Virus record (IMG/VR): IMGVR_UViG_3300030101_004884
Coordinates: 1 to 53,289 of that record
Direction: 5' to 3' (one strand)
Length of the DNA: 53,289 nucleotides
Origin: a virus
A program made the translations under genes and the position numbers. A model generated the notes under the pieces. The model saw only the letters and a list, made by a program, of their open reading frames with translations, made no database searches and was not told where the DNA came from. This document shows positions 5,378-12,017 of this stretch, piece by piece (position 1 is the first letter of the stretch; each line of letters opens with the position of its first letter).

Positions 5378-5848
5378 ATGGAAAACCATGAAAGATTTTT
5401 AAGCCATCTTGATAAAAGCTCAGAGGCGGTTTTTGCAGCAGCAGCGTTTCTTCATAAAAAGGGATTGGATGTAAGGATAAACGCAACCCGACGTGCGTCT
5501 TCTCATTCTGAGTGGAAGAAATACAGAGATGATGGCGACATTTATGCATACGACAAAAAAGGCAATTCATACAGAGTTGAGGCCAAGGGTTTAAGTTGCG
5601 ATTTTACCTCCGTGCGGGATTGGAAATTTAAAGACTTCATGGTGTGTGCAAAGCATTCTTTTGACTCTGCATCCCCTAAGCCTTATGCGTATATTATCTT
5701 AAATAAAAACAAGACCCATGCGGCCATAGTCAGGTCGTCAACAAGTTCTTGCTGGGAGACTGTTTCAAGAAAAGACTCAAGGTATGATAATGTTGTGCAG
5801 GAATTTTACACATGCCCCATGGGAAGCATTGATTGGGTTAGTTTATAA
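5378..5848 (+). CDS. PD-(D/E)XK nuclease-like protein
   Basis: A 156-residue protein with a likely PD-(D/E)XK core: GD54-I followed 14 residues later by VE68-A-K70-G, with helices before and after. This is the layout of small restriction or repair nucleases. The next gene is a cytosine methyltransferase, and both genes share the leader AGAGGTAGGCGT directly before their start codons, so this could be the restriction half of a compact restriction-modification pair. The assignment rests on the D...ExK pattern alone; it could equally be a nuclease acting on host DNA. Confidence 0.5.
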   Translation: MENHERFLSHLDKSSEAVFAAAAFLHKKGLDVRINATRRASSHSEWKKYRDDGDIYAYDKKGNSYRVEAKGLSCDFTSVRDWKFKDFMVCAKHSFDSASPKPYAYIILNKNKTHAAIVRSSTSSCWETVSRKDSRYDNVVQEFYTCPMGSIDWVSL

Positions 5849-5862
5849 AAAAAGAGGTAGGC

Positions 5863-6573
5863 GTGAATGAGTTGGCACTTTTTGCAGGAGCAGGCGGAGG
5901 AATCCTGGGAGGGTCATTGCTTGGATGGCGCACCCTCGCGGCTGTTGAAATTAATCCCTTTTGCAGGCGAGTCCTGCTCGCAAGACAACGAGACGGATGC
6001 TTGCCCGAGTTCCCCATCTGGGATGACGTGTCCACCTTCGATGGTCGACCATGGCGTGGATACATCGACATCATCACCGGAGGGTTCCCGTGCCAGGACA
6101 TTAGCACAGCAGGAGCAGGCGCTGGCATTTCGGGCAAAAGGTCAGGGCTCTGGTCGGAAATGGCGCGGATATGCAGCGAGATTATGCCGAGATTCATATA
6201 TGTGGAAAATAGCCCAATGCTCACAGGACGTGGACTTGACCGAGTTCTCATGGATATGGCCGCAATGGGGTATGATGCGCGATGGGGTATGTTATCCGCA
6301 GCCGATACGGGCGCACTCCATAAGCGCAAGCGCATCTGGGTTTTGGCCAACACCAACGGTTTACGGAAACCACAACAGGAAGGGCGCGAGCAAGTATTCG
6401 GGCGACGGCTTGGCGACAGCGGTTCGGAAGAATGCGGAAGTCGGTGGCCCCCTGAACCCTCAGTGGGTCGAATGGCTCATGGGGTGGCCGATAGGGTGGA
6501 CAGACTTAAGGCCCTTGGAAATGGACAGGTTCCAAGAGTGGCGGCGTCAGCATTCTTAATGTTGAAAAAATAG
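5863..6573 (+). CDS. DNA cytosine-C5 methyltransferase
   Basis: A 236-residue m5C methyltransferase that transfers a methyl group from SAM to cytosine C5 in DNA. Visible motifs: motif I FAGAGGG (residues 7-13), motif IV GGFPCQDIS with catalytic C77, motif VI VENS with E115, motif VIII HKRKRIW (about 153-159) and motif X ALGNGQVP near the C-terminus. The target-recognition region between motifs VIII and X is only about 50 residues, so specificity is probably narrow. The start is GTG at 5863, 5 nt after AGAGG. The same DNA encodes a second protein in another frame (5867-6559). It may protect phage DNA or pair with the nuclease-like protein upstream. Confidence 0.85.
   Translation: MNELALFAGAGGGILGGSLLGWRTLAAVEINPFCRRVLLARQRDGCLPEFPIWDDVSTFDGRPWRGYIDIITGGFPCQDISTAGAGAGISGKRSGLWSEMARICSEIMPRFIYVENSPMLTGRGLDRVLMDMAAMGYDARWGMLSAADTGALHKRKRIWVLANTNGLRKPQQEGREQVFGRRLGDSGSEECGSRWPPEPSVGRMAHGVADRVDRLKALGNGQVPRVAASAFLMLKK
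5867..6559 (+). CDS. Overprinted protein within the cytosine methyltransferase gene
   Basis: A 230-residue open frame in the +1 frame of the methyltransferase, covering 693 of its 711 bp. It starts at ATG 5867, four bases after the methyltransferase GTG, and both starts lie at usable distance (9 and 5 nt) from one AGAGG. The N-terminus MSWHFLQEQAEESW, the phrase CSQDNETDACPSSPSG and the C-terminal NPQWVEWLMGWPIGWTDL resemble proteins I recall being annotated in other phages, so the frame appears to be kept by selection. Function unknown; possibly a partner of the methyltransferase. It might instead be a conserved shadow of the methyltransferase sequence. Confidence 0.5.
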   Translation: MSWHFLQEQAEESWEGHCLDGAPSRLLKLIPFAGESCSQDNETDACPSSPSGMTCPPSMVDHGVDTSTSSPEGSRARTLAQQEQALAFRAKGQGSGRKWRGYAARLCRDSYMWKIAQCSQDVDLTEFSWIWPQWGMMRDGVCYPQPIRAHSISASASGFWPTPTVYGNHNRKGASKYSGDGLATAVRKNAEVGGPLNPQWVEWLMGWPIGWTDLRPLEMDRFQEWRRQHS

Positions 6574-6673
6574 CCTGCTCCCATCACAGACCTGCTGCTC
6601 ACCATCGAGCAACCCACCCTCCATATGGCGGCTCGTCAGCCTACCGGATCACAACCAGGGACTTCATTTGGTA

Positions 6674-7843
6674 TTAATTACAGTTCGTCGAAAAGAAGTC
6701 GAGAAGATCGTCAATCATCCAGACCGAGTATCCTAGAAAAAATATGGTTCCTCCCGTTGGTATGCCTATTTGCTCATATTCAGCAACATAATTAGGCTTA
6801 ATAACTGAATGAACAATGATACCAGAAGCAATACATGCCGACGTGGCCTCTTCAAGCGCCATGCTTTGCGCTGACTGGGGCTCTTCGTCGGTGAAGACAA
6901 GGAGATGTCTTTCTGCGTCTTGTCTCCAGGTGATTTCTGACGAGGAACAGACTTCATGGATGGCATCAATACCTGGCTCAAGGCCTCCTCCAATATTCGT
7001 AGCATTTATAATTTCTCCTTGGAATGTCGTGCCATCCACAAGGTCGGTGATAATCCTCATGGTTGCGTATCCAAATATTCTTTGTTCGTGCCTGGGTCCT
7101 GGAAAGACCGCTGCGCCGAACCGAGTTTCAGTGTCATTCATGGCTCCGGCTACGGTATGCGTTGTTGTTATTGCTTCGTTGAAAAGCGAGTCCATAGAGC
7201 CGGAACCGTCTATGATAAAAAATATGTCAATTTTATCAAAAAGATCTTCATCGATAAGGCCATCGCAATCATTGTCAAGACCGTCGCATATCTCCGTCGT
7301 CGGCGTTTTTTCGTGCAAGCACATTTCTTGAGCATTAACACAGTCTATCACCCCTGCCCTGCATTCGCCGAAAGCCAGCGTTTCAGGATTTCCAGTATAG
7401 CAAAGCTCCAAAGAAAGATTGTTGTCAACCAGACCATCGCAATCATCGTCGAGCCCATTGCAAACTTCGTCCACGCCTTCTTCTCTTCCTCTACAAACTC
7501 TTTGTCCTTCATCGCACACCTCCGTGCCAGCGTTACAAATACCTAAATTGGAACCACAGGCTTGTCCGGCCCACTCCTCGGTAAGGTTGTTATCAATTTC
7601 TCCATCGCAATCATCGTCGATCTGGTTACACAGCTCAGGGACGGGCAGTGTTTGGCCTTGGCAATTCACTACGATGTCGTTTTCATCACAAATCGTTACG
7701 CCGACCCCACAAGGTCCATTGCCTGCCGTTCCAGGGGGGCCAGCGTAACAGGGGAGATTGCAAGCCTTTGAAACCATCGCGATGTCTTCATCACATCCAG
7801 CCAAAGACAATAAAACCAATAAAGACAACACGGCTTTGTTCAT
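6674..7843 (-). CDS. Surface lipoprotein with MopE-type repeats and a von Willebrand A domain
   Basis: A 389-residue lipoprotein: signal peptide with lipobox LSLAG-C17 (residues 13-17). Three metal-binding MopE-type repeats follow (ELCNQIDDDCDGEID, EVCNGLDDDCDGLVD, EICDGLDNDCDGLID, spread over about 68-200). The C-terminal vWA domain has a MIDAS motif (DGSGSMDS), a later Thr (TNIGG) and FTDEEP. This combination is common in Myxococcota and relatives and unusual in phages. It is transcribed against the flanking genes, as cargo ('moron') genes often are. Expected location is the cell envelope, perhaps altering adhesion or phage adsorption. +2 Asp would favour inner-membrane retention under the E. 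coli rule. Confidence 0.85.
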   Translation of the reverse strand: MNKAVLSLLVLLSLAGCDEDIAMVSKACNLPCYAGPPGTAGNGPCGVGVTICDENDIVVNCQGQTLPVPELCNQIDDDCDGEIDNNLTEEWAGQACGSNLGICNAGTEVCDEGQRVCRGREEGVDEVCNGLDDDCDGLVDNNLSLELCYTGNPETLAFGECRAGVIDCVNAQEMCLHEKTPTTEICDGLDNDCDGLIDEDLFDKIDIFFIIDGSGSMDSLFNEAITTTHTVAGAMNDTETRFGAAVFPGPRHEQRIFGYATMRIITDLVDGTTFQGEIINATNIGGGLEPGIDAIHEVCSSSEITWRQDAERHLLVFTDEEPQSAQSMALEEATSACIASGIIVHSVIKPNYVAEYEQIGIPTGGTIFFLGYSVWMIDDLLDFFSTNCN

Positions 7844-8094
7844 TAAACACCCATTCGATCCAGTAGGCTGTCCACAAGACCCCTTGTTGCGCCTGCCATG
7901 TTCGCCAGCTCGTAAAGCTCTTGTTTGCTAATAAATCCGCGTTGATACACGCCAATGGCGTAAAAGAAAAGCTTTGCGCGATCTTCATCACCGTTGAAAT
8001 ACATATCAACAACGTTCTGCATGGGTCTGTATGATTTAGCTTCAAGGTCTAAAATGCGCTCAAGCTCATATATTTTTTCTTTTATATCTATCAT
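7843..8094 (-). CDS. Uncharacterised protein upstream of the vWA lipoprotein
   Basis: An 83-residue protein beginning MIDIKEKIYELERIL, mostly helical, containing a PMQNVVDMYFNGDEDRAKLFF stretch. Its TAA overlaps the ATG of the lipoprotein (TAATG), so the two are coupled. The frame is open to a GTG at 8127, but that codon lies inside a terminator hairpin, so ATG 8094 is preferred. No clear Shine-Dalgarno is visible. No family was recognised. Confidence 0.6.
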   Translation of the reverse strand: MIDIKEKIYELERILDLEAKSYRPMQNVVDMYFNGDEDRAKLFFYAIGVYQRGFISKQELYELANMAGATRGLVDSLLDRMGV

Positions 8095-8102
8095 TTTGCG
8101 CC

Positions 8103-8144
8103 CATAAAAAAACCGACCCGTAGGCACACGCCAGTCAGGTCGGT
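8103..8144 (-). terminator. Intrinsic terminator for the leftward HTH gene
   Basis: On the leftward strand ACCGACC pairs with GGTCGGT (top-strand arms 8112-8118 and 8138-8144), followed by seven T. It lies 28 bp after the stop of the gene at 8172-8480 and directly before the start of the gene at 7843-8094, insulating the two. Confidence 0.8.
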
Positions 8145-8171
8145 CAAGACAAAAGGTTTTTAAAATTTATC

Positions 8172-8480
8172 TTATATCATGTAATCGGGCAAGCCTTTGC
8201 CGTCATGGGGCTCATAATATCTTTCACGCATACCCAAATCGGAGACAGCCCTGATGCGATCCTTTGAGACTGCCATTACTTTTCTTATGTGTTTTTGAGA
8301 CTTGCCTTTTCTGTTGTATTCGGCAATTCTGTTGCCCTCGGTAAGGTATCTTCTTATTTTTGCGGCAGGAATCTTTAGTCTAACGGCTATAGACAATATG
8401 CCAATGCCTTCGTTATATAGCTTAATAATGTCTTCGCATGGAAGTTCAAATGCGCTATCGAGTTGGCTTCCTAATTTCAA
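8172..8480 (-). CDS. Small helix-turn-helix DNA-binding protein
   Basis: A 102-residue basic protein with two HTH-like segments: EDIIKLYNEGIGILSIAVRL (about 16-35, a recognition-type helix pair resembling resolvase/terminase HTHs) and KGKSQKHIRKVMAVSKDRIR. The start is TTG at 8480, chosen because a perfect AGGAGG stands 6 bases before it. It is divergent from the small terminase gene (30 bp between starts), so it could regulate the late genes. Ends at its own terminator. It could also be a terminase-associated DNA-binding subunit. Confidence 0.6.
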   Translation of the reverse strand: MKLGSQLDSAFELPCEDIIKLYNEGIGILSIAVRLKIPAAKIRRYLTEGNRIAEYNRKGKSQKHIRKVMAVSKDRIRAVSDLGMRERYYEPHDGKGLPDYMI

Positions 8481-8510
8481 TTTGTCCTCCTTTTATGATA
8501 AGTAACCAGT

Positions 8511-8990
8511 ATGACTGATATTTTAAGTTTACGCAACGGTGTTGCTCAAAGAACGACCGCAAAAAATGTTTTAAAGCTGAGAAAGATGGGCTTAGACGCA
8601 CAGCAGATTTCTGGCGAGCTTGATATGCCGCTTGACCGCGTTAAGAACATCATTTCAAATGCATTGAAGGCTCTCGCAAAAGAGATGAAGGGTCAAGCAG
8701 AGCAGATTAGGTCTTTAGAGCTAACGCGCCTAGATGAGCTTCAGACCGCTATCTGGGCAGACTGTATGGATGGCAAACTTACCGCTATTGATCGCGTATT
8801 AAAGATCATGGAGCGCAGATCTAAGTTGGTTGGTCTGGATGCGCCTGATCGACTTGATATTAAGGCAGACATGAAGCTTGAGCATATGAAAGAGGCAAAA
8901 GAGCGTTTGATGTCTAAGATTTTGGATATGGTGCCACAGGAAGAAGAAGAGGTGGTGGCCGAACTCCCTGCGCCCGAGCTTGAGGACTAA
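8511..8990 (+). CDS. Terminase small subunit
   Basis: A 159-residue protein. N-terminal HTH (NVLKLRKMGLDAQQISGELDMP, about 19-40) would bind the packaging site. A central helical region contains IDRVLKIMERRSKLVGLDAP (about 97-116), a phrase typical of phage small terminases. The acidic C-terminus (EEEEVVAE) probably contacts the large subunit. It is followed by the large terminase after a short opposing gene. No clear Shine-Dalgarno precedes the ATG. Confidence 0.8.
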   Translation: MTDILSLRNGVAQRTTAKNVLKLRKMGLDAQQISGELDMPLDRVKNIISNALKALAKEMKGQAEQIRSLELTRLDELQTAIWADCMDGKLTAIDRVLKIMERRSKLVGLDAPDRLDIKADMKLEHMKEAKERLMSKILDMVPQEEEEVVAELPAPELED

Positions 8991-9313
8991 AAGCACTCCC
9001 ACCTTAAAACGCCAAACTCATCTCTGTGAAATTCGCCTTCTTCGTAAAATGTGTGATTAATCCCCTCAACGGTTACATCGAAGAATGCTTTTTGAAGCTC
9101 ATAGAACGAAGTTATCTGCACTTCCCTAAAAAACCCAAGTCCAAATTCGTCCTCAAAAGCGCAAAGCTCTAGAAGCAGGCACATGGGTTCGCCGTTAAGG
9201 TCTTCGTCTATTTTAACCAGTGAATATCGCCATTCCACCCTTGCGGCCTCCTGTTTTCTTGTTTTATCATATAATGCTTTGATTACGTTATTAAATGTTT
9301 TATATTTAGCCAT
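8987..9313 (-). CDS. Uncharacterised protein nested between the terminase genes
   Basis: A 108-residue protein on the strand opposite the terminases, beginning MAKYKTFNNVIKALYDK. Its stop overlaps the end of the small terminase gene. Its ATG shares the palindrome CATG with the start of the large terminase gene. It contains LLLELCAF, as does the leftward gene at 741-1193. Shine-Dalgarno is weak, so expression is uncertain, but the frame is long, acidic/aromatic in composition and fills the gap between TerS and TerL. Possibly a terminase-region cargo gene. Confidence 0.5.
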   Translation of the reverse strand: MAKYKTFNNVIKALYDKTRKQEAARVEWRYSLVKIDEDLNGEPMCLLLELCAFEDEFGLGFFREVQITSFYELQKAFFDVTVEGINHTFYEEGEFHRDEFGVLRWECF

Positions 9314-10664
9314 GGCAACAAGAGTAAAAAAACCTAAAAAAGAAATGCCTTCGACCATGGAGAAAATCCAGGCGCTACCAGAAAAAACCAAACAGGAAAT
9401 ACTCGCGTCCCTGAGCGTTGAGCAGTTGGCCGAAATGGATCATATGTGGGAAATGTGGGCACGCCCCAAGCAGCTTCCTCCAAAGGGAGACTGGTTTGTT
9501 TGGCTGATTTGCGCTGGCCGTGGTTTCGGCAAGACCCGAAGCGGCGCTGAGTTTGTTCGCATGATGGTGGAAAGCGGTCGCGCTAAAAGAGTTGCACTGG
9601 TTGGCCGTACCGCAGCTGATGTTCGTGATGTTATGATTGAGGGCGAATCTGGCATTTTAGCTTGTTGCCCAAAATGGAACAGGCCTGAGTATATTATTAC
9701 AAAACGCAGGCTCGTATGGCCAAACGGTGCGATTGCTACTACTTATTCTTCCCAGGAGCCTGATATGCTTCGTGGTCCCCAGCATGATCTTGCTTGGTGT
9801 GACGAACTTGCAGCATGGCAGTACGATGAAACCTTTGATCACTTAAAGCTAGGTCTGCGTTTGGGGCGTAAGCCAAGAATGTGTATCACCACAACACCTA
9901 AGCCTAACATGTTGATGCGACAGTTATTAAAGTCACAAGGGGTCCATGTAACCACTGGATCGACCTATGAGAACAAAAGCAACTTGTCTAACAACTTCTT
10001 TCAAGAGGTGGTTGGAAGGTATGAGGGTACGTCCCTGGGCCGTCAAGAGATTTACGGCGAACTTTTGGAGGACCTTCCTGGCTCCTTGTGGCGATTTTCT
10101 ACCATCGAGAGGTGTCGCGTTAGCAAGTCGCCCGAGTTCAAGCGCGTGGTGATTGGTGTTGACCCAGCCATTAAATCAGATAAGGATGAGACAGGCATTT
10201 CAGTCTGCGGCATTGGCGAAGATAACAAGGCGTATGTTATAGCAGATCTATCTTGTAGAGAAAGCCCTCAAAACTGGGCGAGAATTGCAATTAACGCTTT
10301 TTTTGAGTATGGTGCTGATCGTATAGTGGCGGAATCCAACCAGGGTGGTGAAATGGTGACTTCGGTTATAAAAACCGCAAACCCCAATGTGCCAGTTAAA
10401 GCTGTTTGGGCTACTAAATCAAAAGCGTCTCGCGCTGAACCCATTTCTGCTTTGTATGAGCAGGGTCGGGTTCACCATATCGGAATCTTTGAGGACCTTG
10501 AAGACCAAATGGTGACTTATCAGCCAGGACAACGAAAATCTCCAGATCGACTGGATGCTATGGTTCATGCGTTAACAGAGTTAATGCTGAAGCGAAAAGC
10601 ACCTTTGGATTTGGCAAAATTTAATTGGGGATTCGGTACTCGCGATAACCCCTGGAGACTGTAG
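9312..10664 (+). CDS. terL: Terminase large subunit (packaging ATPase-nuclease)
   Basis: A 450-residue protein that drives DNA into the prohead and cuts it. Walker A-type CAGRGFGKTRSG is at about 68-79, Walker B LAWCDE about 90 residues later, the coupling motif ITTTPKP follows, and the RNase-H-like nuclease begins at VIGVDPAI (first Asp) with later acidic residues in VAESNQGG and SPDRLDAMVHAL. ATG 9312 was chosen over an upstream frame extension that runs through the opposing gene; ATG 9345 is also possible. The portal gene follows immediately (ends 10664, next starts 10665). Confidence 0.93.
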   Translation: MATRVKKPKKEMPSTMEKIQALPEKTKQEILASLSVEQLAEMDHMWEMWARPKQLPPKGDWFVWLICAGRGFGKTRSGAEFVRMMVESGRAKRVALVGRTAADVRDVMIEGESGILACCPKWNRPEYIITKRRLVWPNGAIATTYSSQEPDMLRGPQHDLAWCDELAAWQYDETFDHLKLGLRLGRKPRMCITTTPKPNMLMRQLLKSQGVHVTTGSTYENKSNLSNNFFQEVVGRYEGTSLGRQEIYGELLEDLPGSLWRFSTIERCRVSKSPEFKRVVIGVDPAIKSDKDETGISVCGIGEDNKAYVIADLSCRESPQNWARIAINAFFEYGADRIVAESNQGGEMVTSVIKTANPNVPVKAVWATKSKASRAEPISALYEQGRVHHIGIFEDLEDQMVTYQPGQRKSPDRLDAMVHALTELMLKRKAPLDLAKFNWGFGTRDNPWRL

Positions 10665-12017
10665 ATGGCTCGCTACCCCAACTTAGATATTATCGGTCAT
10701 ACAGGTTTAAATTACACAGGCGGCAACATCAACGAGGAATGGCTGACTAAGCTTTCCGGCGACAGGGCGATTCGTGTCTATAAAGAGATGCGAGATAATG
10801 ACGCAATCGTTGGCTCCATTCTTTATGCTATCAAAGCCTTGGTAAGACAGGTGCCATGGGCAGTCGAGGAAAACCATTCTGGCCACCCACAGGCTGAACG
10901 TGCGGCAGAGTTTTTGCGCGAGTGTGCTTTCGATGACATGTCCCTAACATGGGAAGATCTTATATCGGAAATACTTAGCATGCTTGTTTTTGGTTTCTCC
11001 GCTTTTGAGATTGTCTACAAGATTAGACGTGGACCTGACTCACGCAGCCCAAAATACCGATCAAACTACACTGATGGCCTCATAGGGTGGCGCAAGATAG
11101 CAACACGCTCGCAAGACTCCATCACAGAATGGGCGCTAGATGAGGATGGCGGCATACGCGGCTTTTATCAAAACGCATCTCCAAACTACCAGACCGTGTT
11201 TATCCCCATCGAAAAGGCGCTGCTTTTCCGCACGGAAGTAAACAAGAACAATCCTGAAGGCCGCTCGCTGCTTCGCAACGCTTATCGGTCTTATTTTTTC
11301 TTAAAGCGCATCCAGGAACTTGAAGCCATCGGTATTGAGCGTGAACTGGCTGGGTTGCCCGTATTGCAGGTTCCACCTGAAATCATGATGCCAAACGCAA
11401 AGGCGGAGCAGAAAACCCTCCGCAACAACCTTGAGACGCTGATTCAGCAAATCCGCAGAGACGAACGAGAAGGCGTTCTAATGCCTTCCGAGGTTGACTC
11501 CGACAACAGGCCCACAGGGTTCAAGTTATCGCTTCTATCGACCGGAGGGCGGCGTCAAATCGATACCAACGAAACCATCAAGAGATACGAGTCTCGCATC
11601 GCGATGTCAGTACTTGCTGAGTTCATTTTGCTCGGTACTGATTCTCACGGGTCGTTCGCTCTGGCGTCATCCAAGACCGACCTTTTTGCATCAGCATTGG
11701 GCGGCATCCTAGACTCCATTGAGGCAGTGATGAATCGTTTTGCCGTTGCTCGACTGATGAAGCTCAATCCAGTGTTTCCCAGAGAGTCATGGCCGCGATT
11801 TAAGCATGGCGACATAGAGAAAGCCCCATTGGATGAGGTTGGAACATTTATCCAGCGAGTGGCGGGTGCGAACCTGTTAACACCAGATGTTGCAGTGGAG
11901 GCCAAGGTACGCGAGATGGCGGGTCTGCCCGAGGCGGGACCAGAGACTAAGCTTGTGGAAGATATTGAGGAAGAGGAAGTTGTTGAGGAGGAAGAAGATG
12001 CCCTACAAGACGACTGA
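10665..12017 (+). CDS. Portal protein
   Basis: A 450-residue portal protein forming the ring through which DNA enters and leaves the capsid. It has the typical features: an N-terminal DNDAIVGSILYAIKALVRQVPW segment, a central FGFSAFEIVYK and GWRKIATRSQDSI, RSLLRNAYRSYFFLKRIQELEAIGIER in the clip/stem region, and a very acidic C-terminal tail (EEEEVVEEEED). The pattern resembles the DUF935 / Mu gp29-like portal group. It overlaps the protease gene by 20 bp. Confidence 0.88.
   Translation: MARYPNLDIIGHTGLNYTGGNINEEWLTKLSGDRAIRVYKEMRDNDAIVGSILYAIKALVRQVPWAVEENHSGHPQAERAAEFLRECAFDDMSLTWEDLISEILSMLVFGFSAFEIVYKIRRGPDSRSPKYRSNYTDGLIGWRKIATRSQDSITEWALDEDGGIRGFYQNASPNYQTVFIPIEKALLFRTEVNKNNPEGRSLLRNAYRSYFFLKRIQELEAIGIERELAGLPVLQVPPEIMMPNAKAEQKTLRNNLETLIQQIRRDEREGVLMPSEVDSDNRPTGFKLSLLSTGGRRQIDTNETIKRYESRIAMSVLAEFILLGTDSHGSFALASSKTDLFASALGGILDSIEAVMNRFAVARLMKLNPVFPRESWPRFKHGDIEKAPLDEVGTFIQRVAGANLLTPDVAVEAKVREMAGLPEAGPETKLVEDIEEEEVVEEEEDALQDD

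Noticed and set aside
8095-8127. GTG start at 8127 for the gene ending at 7843
   Set aside because: The codon lies inside the terminator hairpin of the preceding gene and would place the initiation site in a stable stem.
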